Counted from the first letter of the stretch, positions 6,797-15,448 are shown. The stretch is 32,040 bases of DNA from Bacillota bacterium (GCA_023410595.1 JAEYPO010000020.1:1-32040); one strand, 5' to 3'. The notes: a model not told the origin generated them from the letters alone. Made by a program: numbers and translations.

Positions 6797-8274
6797 TGGG
6801 AAAGATATATATAGGTAATAATTTACTTGCCGATACAAAAGAAACGATGCTTTCAGCAGCCTCCGACGTGGGAGCTGTTTTTATGTGGGGCAGCGACACG
6901 CCGCCCAAGGGCTGTCTGCTATGCGACGGCGCGGCGTATTCGCGTACAGAGTATTCACAGCTTTTTAACGTGATAGGCATTGCATACGGCACGGGCGACG
7001 GCAGCACGACATTCAACGTGCCCGATATGCGCGGAAGGGTTGCGGTTGGCAGGGACGTGGCACAGACGGAGTTTGACGCGCTTAATGAAAGTGGCGGGGA
7101 AAAGATACATACATTAACAGTTGATGAAATGCCGCCACACTATCACCATACAGCAGGAAGCCTTATTTTTGGCTCTGATGGAACTTTTGAATATAGCTTA
7201 TCACTTTCGGCGGATGGTGCTACAGGGCCAAGATACACGAGTTCGGTGGGTGGTGGGCAGGAGCACAACAACTTACAACCTTACCGCGTACTTAACTTTG
7301 TAATCCGTTATCTGCCAAGTCTCAACGAAAAGACGAATCTTGGCGATACTCTGCCGATAGGCACGATGACCGAATATCCGAGCGATACAATGCCCATGAA
7401 TTGGCTGTTATGCAACGGACAGGCCGTATCAAGAACGGATTACGCGGAACTGTTCACCGTGATACGAACTTTATACGGGGCGGGAGATGGGGGCGCAACG
7501 TTTAACGTACCGGACATGAGAGGGAGAGTCGCGGTTGGCAGGGACGTGGCACAAACGGAATTCGATGTCTTGAATGAGGCGGGCGGCGAGAAGACGCAAA
7601 CGCTTACTGTGGCAGAGATGCCCACTCATAGGCATTCCGAGTACTGTACTGCGAATCCAAATACGGGCGGTAGTGGTATTAGAGGGACATTTAATGGAGT
7701 TGAGGGTACTGGACTGTCGTCTTATCTTACGGGCGGCTCAACCGAAACAACGGGCGGAGGTGGCGTACATAACATTCTACAGCCTTACCGTGTGCTTAAC
7801 TATATTATCAAGGCTAAAAACACCGCGCCTATAAAAGCTGTAGTCGAGGATTCTTTGTCGAGTACGAGCACGACGAATGCCCTGAGCGCGAAGCAGGGAA
7901 AAACGCTCAACGACAAGGTGGATGGAATTATAGAATTTGGCTCGTGGACACCGATGGTCACGGCGGATTCTGGCACACTAGCGAGTTATAGCGTGTTTAA
8001 TGCGTTCTATCAAAAGATAGGGAAAATGGCTTTTGTGAACATAGAAGTATCAATTCCAGACAAAGGAACGGCAAGCGGAAATCTGCGCATATCCTTACCG
8101 TTCGAAGCGTCAAGACCATCAATTTTAGGCGGCAGAGAAAATTCAGTTACAGGTTTTCAGTTGCAGAGCAGGGTGGATTGGAATTATGTGTCCGTATTTA
8201 ATTATGACAATTCAAGCCCGTTAATTAGCGGGGGGAGTTATATAATCACGGGAACGTATGAGGTAGAAGGTTAA
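6796..8274 (+). CDS. tail-fibre protein with two tandem collar domains
   Basis: A 492-residue protein containing two successive phage tail-collar domains (about residues 24-175 and 185-340). Each has the order 'Gly-x-(V/M) ... LLC(D/N)G ... YxxLFxVI ... FNVPDMRGRVAVGRDV ... H-rich loop ... NxLQPYRVLN'. A common phage-fibre segment (SLSSTSTTNALSAKQGKTLND, about 352-372) leads to a beta-rich C-terminal domain of about 115 residues. The two collar copies share a 23-bp exact match (7042-7064 and 7531-7553), which shows duplication. It is translationally coupled to the fibre gene before it (TAATG overlap, AAGGTG upstream). It probably binds the host surface. Confidence 0.85.
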   Translation: MGKIYIGNNLLADTKETMLSAASDVGAVFMWGSDTPPKGCLLCDGAAYSRTEYSQLFNVIGIAYGTGDGSTTFNVPDMRGRVAVGRDVAQTEFDALNESGGEKIHTLTVDEMPPHYHHTAGSLIFGSDGTFEYSLSLSADGATGPRYTSSVGGGQEHNNLQPYRVLNFVIRYLPSLNEKTNLGDTLPIGTMTEYPSDTMPMNWLLCNGQAVSRTDYAELFTVIRTLYGAGDGGATFNVPDMRGRVAVGRDVAQTEFDVLNEAGGEKTQTLTVAEMPTHRHSEYCTANPNTGGSGIRGTFNGVEGTGLSSYLTGGSTETTGGGGVHNILQPYRVLNYIIKAKNTAPIKAVVEDSLSSTSTTNALSAKQGKTLNDKVDGIIEFGSWTPMVTADSGTLASYSVFNAFYQKIGKMAFVNIEVSIPDKGTASGNLRISLPFEASRPSILGGRENSVTGFQLQSRVDWNYVSVFNYDNSSPLISGGSYIITGTYEVEG

Positions 8275-8387
8275 AAACACTCGAATCTCAAAGCTTACGG
8301 GCTGTTTTTTAATGAAGGGAAGACAACTTCAGTAAACAATAACACATATGCGTTGTTGTTTCTAAGACTTTCACAGGGAGTAATATT

Positions 8388-10757
8388 ATGAGGAATATCA
8401 CCAATACGATTACACTTCCGAGCCTGAACGGAGGACTTAATACGTCTGACCCTCCGTATCTGATAGCCGATAACCAGAGCCCGGATATGCTGAACGTCTG
8501 GTATAAAAACAATACGCTTTCAAAGCGGCCGGGACAGGCGGTGGCCTTGGCATTCAATGAGACTGTTCACCGTATATCCAACGTCTATAACGGTTTCAGG
8601 GTAGTGCACGCGGGAGATAAGCTATACAAGTGGAACGAAACAGGAATCAGGAACTATAAGGGCGCGCTGGATTTTGTAGACAACATATATCCTGCTCCTC
8701 CCGTATGGCTGACTCTGGCCGTCGGCGATTATTTTATCGCTTCAAAAGCAGGGCAAATAGGTGAGGAAAGCTATTCGGCGGGCGACAAGGCCGTATATGC
8801 CGATCAGATTATAACCACTGAGGTGGTTGTCACGGCAGATGAAGGCAAGATCACGAAGCCGGGTAGCGCGGACGTTAAGGTTACGGCGGCGGGAGTTGAG
8901 GGATCGCCGCTGAGCTTCAGCATTCCGGCAGAGGAAGATGATACGGCGGCGGGCATAGCGGCGAAAATACGTACGGCGATGTCCGAGAGTACCGCGCTGT
9001 CGCTGCTTTATACGGTGGGAGGGACGGATGCGTCCGTAACGCTGAGAAAGACTGTGCCTGATATATATGACAATTCATTAAACATAATAATTGACAATGA
9101 AGCGTGCGGGGAGATCGAAAAAAAGACTGAGGCAGACGTAACGATCATATGCCATAACGCTTTGAAAGAGATACCGTTGAGCGACGCCGGGTTGAAAATT
9201 AAGGACAGGCCCGGCGTTTTTATAGAACTGGGAGACATGCTGTATTACATCGACGGTGCGCAAATATGGAAGATAACTCCTGAGTTTATAGCTTCGACTA
9301 TCGTGCCTTACGAGCCGGTCGTTATGATAAACTGCAAGCCCGACCTGTCGGCAAGCACGGATAACGAAGCTTTTAACCTCATAGGCTCAGGGTTTACAGT
9401 CAAGTACAATGGAGACAATGAATCTAAAATTTACAAGCTGCCGCTTAAAAACCTCGATACTTCTGCGGTTAAGGTAGTTATCAACGGTAATGACGTTGCA
9501 GGCTTAAGTGCGTCTCAGACTGGAGAAGATATGACAGTTAAGATTGAACCGGCCCCACCTCTAGGTACTAACAACGTATGGATAACGGCTTATAAAACGC
9601 AGCACGAAAAAAACGCGGCGGGGCAGGACGATGCTTCAAGGCCGCTGAAAAACAGGATTTTGAAGTGTAAACTTGGTATGGCCTACGGCGGCGAATCGTC
9701 GGGGCTCTTTGGAGGTACGAGAGTGTTTCTGTCGGGCAATCCGGAATACCCGCTAAGGTACTGGCGCAGCGATCTGGGGGCCCAGGGGGCGGGCATGGCT
9801 TACTTCCCCGACACGTCGGAAGAGCTTCTCGACCAGAACCCTGAGCCCATAACGGCGATGGCCAAGATGGCAAACCAGTTGGTGATATTCAAGACGAACT
9901 CGATATTTGCTGTGGGGTATAACTTTGACGGCAAGGACGCCTACTACCCGGTGGCGGAATGCCAGAGCTCTATAGGCTGCGACATGCCGGGCAGCGTGCA
10001 GCTTATAGACAACAGGCTGGTGTTCGGCAACACGCGGCATGGAATAATGATGCTGATATCGACATCGGGGGCGCTGGAAAACAACGTAAAGCCTTTGTCT
10101 GCCAACATAAATGCGCAGCTGCTCAAAGAACGGGGCCTTGCGGGCGCTTGCAGCGCGGACTTCGGGCGTTATTACTGGCTGTGCGTCAACGGCTATATAT
10201 ACCTTTGGGATTACGACACTACGCCGTATTACAACTGTGCCGATTACGACGTGGCGCAGAAGCGGCTCGCCTGGTATAAGTTCAGCAATATAGACGCTTT
10301 GGAATTTGTGTCGGATACTGCCCTGTATTATGCAAAAGGCAAGGACATCATTAAATTCGTAGCGGAAAGAAACGACTTTGGCGAAGCGATAAACGGGTAT
10401 TTCAAGACAAAGGCTTTCGACCTTGGCAAACCCCAGGTATATAAGATGTTTAAAAACGTTTATCCAAGCTTTTCAAGCGACGGCGACGTAAATGCAATTG
10501 TATGGGTAGGCAATGAAAAAAAGGAAAACGTTAAGGAAAAAGTATTCAACTTCAAGACGTTCGAGTGGGACCAGTTCAATTGGAGCACGTTGGGGTGGGG
10601 CGCGGTCAAATTCGCCGAAACGTTCTTTATGAAGACGAATATGCACTCGGAGTTTATTCAGCTGACCATAAAATCAAATGAGCGGGACAGAGGACTTGGC
10701 CTTACCGGCATAAGAATCGAGTACGCTGAAACAAAGCCTACAAGGAGGATAAGATAA
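8388..10757 (+). CDS. large tail protein, P22 gp10-like (tail hub/DNA stabilisation) candidate
   Basis: A 789-residue protein. Its start (LPSLNGGLNTSDPPYLI, then SPDMLNVWY and LSKRPGQ) and the later RVFLSGNPEYPLRYWRSD signature are typical of large phage tail proteins with a beta-propeller, the class to which P22 gp10 (packaged-DNA stabilisation, tail hub) belongs. A beta-rich domain of about 110 residues is inserted at about 143-250 (VTAAGVEGSPLSFSI, then DTAAGIAAKIRTAM), a module often shuffled among phage proteins. GGGAG lies 8 nt before ATG 8388. The last codons contain AAGGAGG for the next gene, whose ATG overlaps the TAA by one base. It is much longer than P22 gp10 (about 470 aa). Confidence 0.65.
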   Translation: MRNITNTITLPSLNGGLNTSDPPYLIADNQSPDMLNVWYKNNTLSKRPGQAVALAFNETVHRISNVYNGFRVVHAGDKLYKWNETGIRNYKGALDFVDNIYPAPPVWLTLAVGDYFIASKAGQIGEESYSAGDKAVYADQIITTEVVVTADEGKITKPGSADVKVTAAGVEGSPLSFSIPAEEDDTAAGIAAKIRTAMSESTALSLLYTVGGTDASVTLRKTVPDIYDNSLNIIIDNEACGEIEKKTEADVTIICHNALKEIPLSDAGLKIKDRPGVFIELGDMLYYIDGAQIWKITPEFIASTIVPYEPVVMINCKPDLSASTDNEAFNLIGSGFTVKYNGDNESKIYKLPLKNLDTSAVKVVINGNDVAGLSASQTGEDMTVKIEPAPPLGTNNVWITAYKTQHEKNAAGQDDASRPLKNRILKCKLGMAYGGESSGLFGGTRVFLSGNPEYPLRYWRSDLGAQGAGMAYFPDTSEELLDQNPEPITAMAKMANQLVIFKTNSIFAVGYNFDGKDAYYPVAECQSSIGCDMPGSVQLIDNRLVFGNTRHGIMMLISTSGALENNVKPLSANINAQLLKERGLAGACSADFGRYYWLCVNGYIYLWDYDTTPYYNCADYDVAQKRLAWYKFSNIDALEFVSDTALYYAKGKDIIKFVAERNDFGEAINGYFKTKAFDLGKPQVYKMFKNVYPSFSSDGDVNAIVWVGNEKKENVKEKVFNFKTFEWDQFNWSTLGWGAVKFAETFFMKTNMHSEFIQLTIKSNERDRGLGLTGIRIEYAETKPTRRIR

Positions 10758-11548
10758 TGGGATTCACAGAGAAAAAGTACGCATATGGCATGGAGGACAA
10801 GAACTGGTTTCCAACCGTTCCGGCGACAGAAGAAGACGCGAGAAAACAGTTTCAGAACATGTTCGACCAGATACTGAAACTGCTGAATGACCTTGTCAAG
10901 GAACTGGATAGCAAAACAGGAGAATCCGGAGCGGATAAGATAGGAAGCGCTGCGATAGGGGGCGTTGCGGGACTGAACGTCAGGGCGCAGATCCAAAGCC
11001 TTAAGGATCAGGTCGACGGAGTAGTTTTAAAGCAGATACCAGACGAATCTTTAATAAACAGCAAACTCTCGTCTGATATAAAGATAGGAAGCCTGGCGGC
11101 TTTGACTACTACTGATAAGTCCTCGGTGCAGTCTGCAATAAACGAATTGGACGGCGAAATAGGGGATCTGTCGAAGCTCACCACGGCGGTTAAATCGAGT
11201 CTTGTCGGAGCGATAAGCCAGCTTAATGATGTGCCTGTTACGGAATCAAAGATAGTAGACGGGGCTGTCACGGAAATGAAGATAGGCGAGTATGCGGTGA
11301 CCGCTGCGAAAATAATGGACGGGCAGGTGACACAGCCAAAGCTCGGAACGATACAGCAGATAACGCTTGCCTCAGGCGATACGTTGGTTTACGACAATAC
11401 AAGCAACACACTGCGGCTGAAAGTAGCGGAGTGTCTCGCGACGAACCCAAACGGCGTGCAGCTCGCGCCCATCGTATACGGTACGAGTGCAACGCCTCCT
11501 TCTGGGAACTATCCGGCGGGTACAATATATATACAATATGAGGCATAA
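10757..11548 (+). CDS. phage tail/baseplate fibre protein
   Basis: A 263-residue, mostly helical then beta-rich protein. Residues about 28-60 are a coiled-coil stretch. Two fibre-type repeats follow (TTTDKSSVQSAINELDGEIG and LTTAVKSSLVGAISQLND, about 116-156), then repeats with IVDGAVTEMKIG/IMDGQVTQPKLG, and a C-terminal VYGTSATPPSGNYPAGTIYI segment common at fibre tips. The protein probably forms a trimeric fibre or a joining piece with the preceding large protein. ATG 10757 overlaps the previous stop by one base and has a strong AAGGAGG. Confidence 0.75.
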   Translation: MGFTEKKYAYGMEDKNWFPTVPATEEDARKQFQNMFDQILKLLNDLVKELDSKTGESGADKIGSAAIGGVAGLNVRAQIQSLKDQVDGVVLKQIPDESLINSKLSSDIKIGSLAALTTTDKSSVQSAINELDGEIGDLSKLTTAVKSSLVGAISQLNDVPVTESKIVDGAVTEMKIGEYAVTAAKIMDGQVTQPKLGTIQQITLASGDTLVYDNTSNTLRLKVAECLATNPNGVQLAPIVYGTSATPPSGNYPAGTIYIQYEA

Positions 11549-11550
11549 AG

Positions 11551-12174
11551 ATGAATTATTCAATTACCAGGGACAAGTTAGGATATGTGAACGAAGAAGA
11601 ACCTGATAGTAATTATTATGGCTATTGGGGTGGATTAGGTGATACTAACGGCTACGGTTATAGAGGGCTATACTATATTGGCTACAATCTGACTGGAATT
11701 CCACAAGACGCGATTATATCCCGCGTATTGATGAATGTTTGGCATGATAGTAATAGTCAGCCTGGTTGCTCATTGGAGTTTTGTTTTGTTAATGACAACT
11801 CGTGGAATCCATATACAATTACCTATAATAATAAACCAAGTGCAGGAGTTTGTGTGGGAAGTGTTGGGATACCATCCGCGCAAGGGGAAGTATATGCAAA
11901 TTTAGATCAGTTAGTTCCTATAATTGACGGATTACGGCCAAACGGATATATATCCCTTAAAGCAGATTATTACGGTTTCAATACCGGATTTGCTTTTCGA
12001 GATTTGATTATTGTTCACAATCATGGACTAATTAATATTGCCTCCGTACAAGGTAACATTAACAAAAAGGCTATAAATGTAAAAACTGCCGTATCACAAG
12101 GGGCAATAAATAAAAACGTAAATAGCATGAAGATAGCTCCCGTCCAGGGCTCTATCAACAAAACTGTATTTTAG
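11551..12174 (+). CDS. AT-rich DNRLRE/CBM96-like phage tail protein with C-terminal repeats
   Basis: A 207-residue protein. Residues about 1-155 resemble the DNRLRE (CBM96-type) beta-sandwich found in secreted adhesins and phage tails: YYIGYNLTGIPQDAIISRV followed by LMNVWHDS, then NDNSWNPYTITYNNKPS, matching the family's 'F-L-x-x-I-P-x-A-x-I-x-x-A' and 'W-x-x-T-V-T-W-x-N-K-P' signatures. Residues about 161-207 are three imperfect 14-17 residue repeats (ASVQGNINKKAIN, TAVSQGAINKNVNS, APVQGSINKTVF). The gene is visibly more AT-rich than its neighbours and uses AAT/ATT/AAA-type codons, so it may be a recently acquired receptor-binding or surface-display gene. GAGG is 7 nt before the ATG. Confidence 0.65.
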   Translation: MNYSITRDKLGYVNEEEPDSNYYGYWGGLGDTNGYGYRGLYYIGYNLTGIPQDAIISRVLMNVWHDSNSQPGCSLEFCFVNDNSWNPYTITYNNKPSAGVCVGSVGIPSAQGEVYANLDQLVPIIDGLRPNGYISLKADYYGFNTGFAFRDLIIVHNHGLINIASVQGNINKKAINVKTAVSQGAINKNVNSMKIAPVQGSINKTVF

Positions 12175-12185
12175 GAGGCTAATAT

Positions 12186-13091
12186 ATGAAAACAGCGGCG
12201 GCAAACGTGCCGATATACTCAAGCGACGGATCAAAGCTTATAGGACAGCTAGAATGCGGGCAGGACGCGCTCGTGCTTTCGGAGGGTGATGCGGGAACGA
12301 TGATAGCGTATATACTGGGGCTCGTCAAGAAGCAGGACGCGGCGGCGCTGGTGGACGCGGAGGAATGGAACAGTACCGCGGGAGAGATTGACAGGTTCCT
12401 CGCTTACGCCGCGTCGCGCACAGGGTGCCTGTACGTTTCAGGCGGGCAGGGACAGGCGATGGATCCCGCGCTGATAAGGAAACTCGAGAAGGACGACTCG
12501 AATTACAAACGGGCGCTCGCGAGCTACAACAGGCACGTGTCGGCAGGGACGTCCGTTTTAGGATATGACTGCAGCGGGCTTATTGTGGCTTATCTGCTCG
12601 GCAACAGGCTTACCGACCGCGACCTTACGGCCAACGGCATTTTTTACACGATATGCGACGAGATAGACAAGGATGATTTGCGGGGCGGCGACCTCGTGTT
12701 CAAGAAATACCTTGCGAGCAGCAAGATATATCACTGCGGCGTATATATGGGCGACGGCAGCGTCGTGCACGCCAAAGGCAGAGACTACGGAGTGGTGCGC
12801 GAGCCTTTATCCGCGGCGGGCTGGAACAGGTACGGGCGGCTTAAGACGTTCGCGAACGGCAGGAGCGTACCTGCGCTAACACGGCAGCTCAAGCGTACGT
12901 CGCCAACGATGCGCGGCGACGACATAAGGGAGGTGCAGCAGGCGTTGATAGCGAAGGGATTCGACCCGAAGGGCGTGGACGGCTCGTACGGGCCGAACAC
13001 TCAGAAGGCGGTAACGGCGTTCCAGAAGGCGGTGGGCATAAAGGTGGACGGCATCGTGGGACTTGAGACGTGGGGGAAGCTGATGGGGTAG
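12186..13091 (+). CDS. phage endolysin, NlpC/P60 peptidase with peptidoglycan-binding domain
   Basis: A 301-residue cell-wall hydrolase. An SH3-like N-terminus (about 1-45) is followed by an NlpC/P60 cysteine peptidase (about 63-225) with catalytic Cys129 (GYDCSG), His183 (YHCGVYMGDG) and a third polar residue His195 (VVHAKG), and then one PG_binding_1 repeat (about 236-300: RGDDIREVQQAL, VDGSYGPNTQKAV, VDGIVGLETW). NlpC/P60 enzymes cut peptide stems, usually the gamma-D-Glu to diamino-acid bond. There is no signal peptide, so export would need a holin, perhaps with the XhlA-like protein. AGGAGG precedes the ATG. This is the last phage gene before a terminator. Confidence 0.9.
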   Translation: MKTAAANVPIYSSDGSKLIGQLECGQDALVLSEGDAGTMIAYILGLVKKQDAAALVDAEEWNSTAGEIDRFLAYAASRTGCLYVSGGQGQAMDPALIRKLEKDDSNYKRALASYNRHVSAGTSVLGYDCSGLIVAYLLGNRLTDRDLTANGIFYTICDEIDKDDLRGGDLVFKKYLASSKIYHCGVYMGDGSVVHAKGRDYGVVREPLSAAGWNRYGRLKTFANGRSVPALTRQLKRTSPTMRGDDIREVQQALIAKGFDPKGVDGSYGPNTQKAVTAFQKAVGIKVDGIVGLETWGKLMG

Positions 13092-13098
13092 CTTGCAT

Positions 13099-13127
13099 GC
13101 GGGCGATCAATGATCGCCCCTACGGCA
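13099..13127. repeat. dispersed GGGCGAT...ATCGCCCCTACGGC palindrome
   Basis: A 9-bp inverted repeat GGGCGATCA/TGATCGCCC (13101-13119) flanked by GC and CCTACGGC, the same frame as the repeats at 2362 and 2451, lies just after the endolysin stop. Confidence 0.6.
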
Positions 13128-13131
13128 GGAC

Positions 13132-13154
13132 AGGGGCGTTGAGCCCCTTTTTTT
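13132..13154 (+). terminator. intrinsic terminator after the endolysin
   Basis: Stem AGGGGC/GCCCCT (13132-13137 with 13143-13148), 5-nt loop GTTGA, then seven T including the stem end. Confidence 0.85.
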
Positions 13155-13163
13155 GTTTGAAAT

Positions 13164-13226
13164 AATTATTGCCAGACAATAATTTATGTGTTATCATGCC
13201 AATATAATTATTGCGGGACAATAATT
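13164..13226 (+). promoter_or_regulatory. two identical-arm operators around a putative promoter
   Basis: Two palindromes share the same 8-bp arms AATTATTG/CAATAATT with different 5-nt centres (CCAGA at 13164-13184; CGGGA at 13206-13226). They are exactly 42 bp apart, four helical turns. A perfect TATAAT (13203-13208) lies at the edge of the second site, 36 nt before the ATG of the membrane-protein gene. This is the layout of a dimeric repressor's double operator. The HTH protein encoded second in the operon is the obvious candidate, which I infer. Confidence 0.65.
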
Positions 13227-13243
13227 TTGGTGTGAGGTTTATA

Positions 13244-14254
13244 ATGAAAAGAAAACTGTTATATGTACTGCTCTGTGCCGAAGCAGCAATATGCGTACTG
13301 GCGGCCTTGCTTATTCCGTCGGACGCGGGCGGATTTGTCGCAGTGTGGCAGTTACCGTTCGGGCAGGCAGGCGCGCTGCTGCGTGCAATGTCTCTATCCG
13401 GCAGCATGGGGAATGCTATCGCTTTTGTCTTGTACGTCATAATATGCTGCGTACCGGCCGCGTTTTTGCTGATAAAGCTTGTAAAGAAGCGGGCAAAGGC
13501 GGAAGACGCGCTGCTCGCTGCAATGAGCGCGTATCTGTTTTATTTAATGTACATGATGATAAACCCCGGAAATATCGGCGGCAGTATAAGCATGGGATCG
13601 GAAGACATAGGCAAGTCTGCGCTCGCAAGCGTGTTCTGGTCGTTGCTTATAGGCTGGTTCGTGCTGAAGCTGCTCCGCTTCGCACGGGACAGACAAACTG
13701 CTGATATACTTAATATGCTGAGCATACTGTTCACGCTTACGACGTTCGTTATAGTTTTTGCTTCCGCCTATATAGGCACATCCGATCTGAAGACGAGTAT
13801 AAAGGCGCTGGAAGCGTCAAATACAGATACGACAAGTCAAGCCATTGTGAACATGGAAATGGGAAATATTGGAGCATACGATGCGCTTGCACCCACGAAA
13901 GCGTTCCTTATATTCCGGTATATTGTTGGACAGATACCTGCAGTTATGGACGTGCTCATATTCATTTCGGCCAAGACGCTTGCTAAGCAGCTTAAAGTAG
14001 AGCGGTACAGCATTGACGTCGTGAATACGTCAAAGAGGCTCGCGTCGCTGTGCAAATTCGCAGTAATTATCGCTGTATTAAGTACGCTTTTGATAAACCT
14101 GACACAGCTCGTATTCTCGGGAAGTCTGCGGTCAATGAATTTTAACAATACAATACCGATAAGCTCGATATTAATAGCTCTCGTTATGCTGCTGCTGTCA
14201 AGGTATTTTGCGGAGAGCCGTAAAATAAAACAGGAAAACGAAATGTTTGTTTAG
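13244..14254 (+). CDS. integral membrane protein, DUF2975-like C-terminal half
   Basis: A 336-residue protein with about eight hydrophobic helices (near 5-23, 62-82, 94-112, 134-152, 166-186, 226-246, 272-292 and 306-326). The last third (KRLASLCKFAVIIAVLSTLL ... LLLSRYFAESRKIKQENEMFV) ends in the 'Gln/Lys-Glu-Asn-Glu-(M/L)' tail typical of DUF2975 membrane proteins. It is followed 8 nt later by a YozG-like HTH gene, the same pairing as the yoaS-yozG type pair of Bacillus. The N-terminal half adds extra helices not usual in DUF2975. I chose ATG 13244 with GAGG 6 nt upstream; a TTG at 13211 lies inside the operator. Function unknown. Confidence 0.7.
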   Translation: MKRKLLYVLLCAEAAICVLAALLIPSDAGGFVAVWQLPFGQAGALLRAMSLSGSMGNAIAFVLYVIICCVPAAFLLIKLVKKRAKAEDALLAAMSAYLFYLMYMMINPGNIGGSISMGSEDIGKSALASVFWSLLIGWFVLKLLRFARDRQTADILNMLSILFTLTTFVIVFASAYIGTSDLKTSIKALEASNTDTTSQAIVNMEMGNIGAYDALAPTKAFLIFRYIVGQIPAVMDVLIFISAKTLAKQLKVERYSIDVVNTSKRLASLCKFAVIIAVLSTLLINLTQLVFSGSLRSMNFNNTIPISSILIALVMLLLSRYFAESRKIKQENEMFV

Positions 14255-14262
14255 GAGAGGCT

Positions 14263-14490
14263 ATGGCGATACGCGTATTTCTTGATGAAATGCTCAGGAA
14301 AAAAGGAATGACCGCAAAGGAGTTATGCGCGCTCGTTAATATCACTGAGGCGAATCTTTCTATGCTGCGCAGCGGAAAGGTGAAAGGCGTGCGGTTCGTT
14401 ACAATAAACAGGATATGCTATTACCTCGGGTGCGACGTAGGCGATATTCTTAAATTCGACGGGAATCTGGAGGAAGAAGACGATGATTAA
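14263..14490 (+). CDS. small XRE/Cro-type HTH regulator (YozG-like)
   Basis: A 75-residue DNA-binding protein beginning MAIRVFLDEMLRKKGMTAKE, with a helix-turn-helix at about 17-42 (LCALVNITEANLSMLRSGK) and the sequence VRFVTINRICYYLGCDVGDIL. This closely follows the YozG-type pattern (M-A-I-x-V-x-L-D-x-M-L ... N-L-S-x-L-x-x-G-K ... A-I-R-F-x-T). It ends in an acidic tail EEEDDD. GGAGAGG lies before the ATG, and the lipoprotein ATG overlaps its stop by 8 nt. It probably represses its own operon through the two palindromes at 13164-13226. Confidence 0.85.
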   Translation: MAIRVFLDEMLRKKGMTAKELCALVNITEANLSMLRSGKVKGVRFVTINRICYYLGCDVGDILKFDGNLEEEDDD

Positions 14491-15448
14491 AAAAGCGGCG
14501 CTCATTCTTTTAGCCGTAATAATGCTGGCGGCGTTTTGCGGATGCCAGCTGGCCGTGGAGGGTAAAGGCACCGGCGGAAGCAATGATTTGTTAGGCCCCG
14601 GTGTAAGCAGCGATATGTTATGCGGCATGCTTATTACGTTTGATTACATAGATAATACAGACTGGAACGCGGTGTTGAATGGTACTGGCTCGGCAGGCTC
14701 AATGGATGGAGGGAAAATCTATGCCGCGCAAAAAACCGATGAACATGGGAACGTGGATTTTGTATTTGAAGGGATAGACGGCATACGGTTTTTCCAAGTA
14801 TTTATTCCGGGCGACGGCGAACGGAATGGCTATAGCAAGTCATACAATGACTCGCCGCTGTTGAGCGATGTTAAACAAGGCATAAACATAACGGACACAG
14901 GCAAAGATATATCGCTTGAAGGGACAATGTATCTTTGCGTCAACCCGGATCCGCAAAAAGAAACAGGAGATTTTTCTGTTTACTGCAATCCGGTTTATGA
15001 GACACAGGACGGAAGGCTATATATGGTGCCCGGCACGGGGCACAGCATGTACGATCCAACCTCAGGCTTGGAGTCTACAACGGCACTTTCGGGCGAGGCA
15101 ACATGGACAATGGGCGGTGAGACGAAAAAGTGGTCGGCCGAAGCGAAGCTGACGGTCAAAGTGATAGATTACATACAAAAATACGTCTTTAAGGAAATGG
15201 ACGCTCAGGATAAAATGATTTCCGCACTGGAGATAACCGAAGACAGCATACCGGAGGAGATCAGATTAAGCGGCAATACAGCTTACGTTATACTGGAAAC
15301 ATGGTCTTTAGATAATAACGGTAAAACGGCGACGCAGCGGTCGATAGTTGACTTCAGCTCGCAATATGTCAGTATAAAGTTCCCGACGCAGAACGGATTG
15401 ACTGAAGGGTACGCAATAACGCTTAACGGGGTCCCCAAAAAGCCGTGA
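14483..15448 (+). CDS. predicted lipoprotein of unknown function
   Basis: A 321-residue secreted protein. The signal peptide MIKKAALILLAVIMLAAF ends in CGC at 19-21, with Cys21 the likely lipidated residue; the -3 position (Phe) is atypical for a lipobox. The mature part is beta-rich, with Gly/Asp-rich loops and no motif that I recognise. A region near 210-310 (AKLTVKVIDYIQKYV ... YVILETWSLDNNGKT) looks like a second domain. GGAGG lies inside the HTH gene, and the 8-nt overlap indicates translational coupling, so it belongs to the same operon as the membrane protein and regulator. Confidence 0.7.
   Translation: MIKKAALILLAVIMLAAFCGCQLAVEGKGTGGSNDLLGPGVSSDMLCGMLITFDYIDNTDWNAVLNGTGSAGSMDGGKIYAAQKTDEHGNVDFVFEGIDGIRFFQVFIPGDGERNGYSKSYNDSPLLSDVKQGINITDTGKDISLEGTMYLCVNPDPQKETGDFSVYCNPVYETQDGRLYMVPGTGHSMYDPTSGLESTTALSGEATWTMGGETKKWSAEAKLTVKVIDYIQKYVFKEMDAQDKMISALEITEDSIPEEIRLSGNTAYVILETWSLDNNGKTATQRSIVDFSSQYVSIKFPTQNGLTEGYAITLNGVPKKP

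Larger units (their letters stand above)
125..13091 (+). mobile_element. prophage structural and lysis module (P22-like), left part missing
   Basis: Thirteen consecutive + strand genes encode virion or lysis proteins in the usual order (portal, scaffold, coat, connector, tail fibres, endolysin). The portal, coat and gp10-like tail protein are of the P22-like podovirus type. Terminase, lysogeny and integration genes are not in the window and would lie to the left. No tape-measure gene is present, which fits a short-tailed phage. The segment ends with the endolysin and a strong terminator. No attachment-site duplication could be identified, so the right boundary is placed at the endolysin stop. 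Confidence 0.85.

Noticed and set aside
5375..8274. Diversity-generating retroelement target
   Set aside because: No reverse transcriptase, no template repeat, and the loop differences are replacements, not adenine-specific changes.
8275..8387. Terminator after the double-collar gene
   Set aside because: Only an A/T-rich TTAAAAACA/TGTTTTTTAA pairing with a bulge and a long loop (about 8272-8312); too weak to call.
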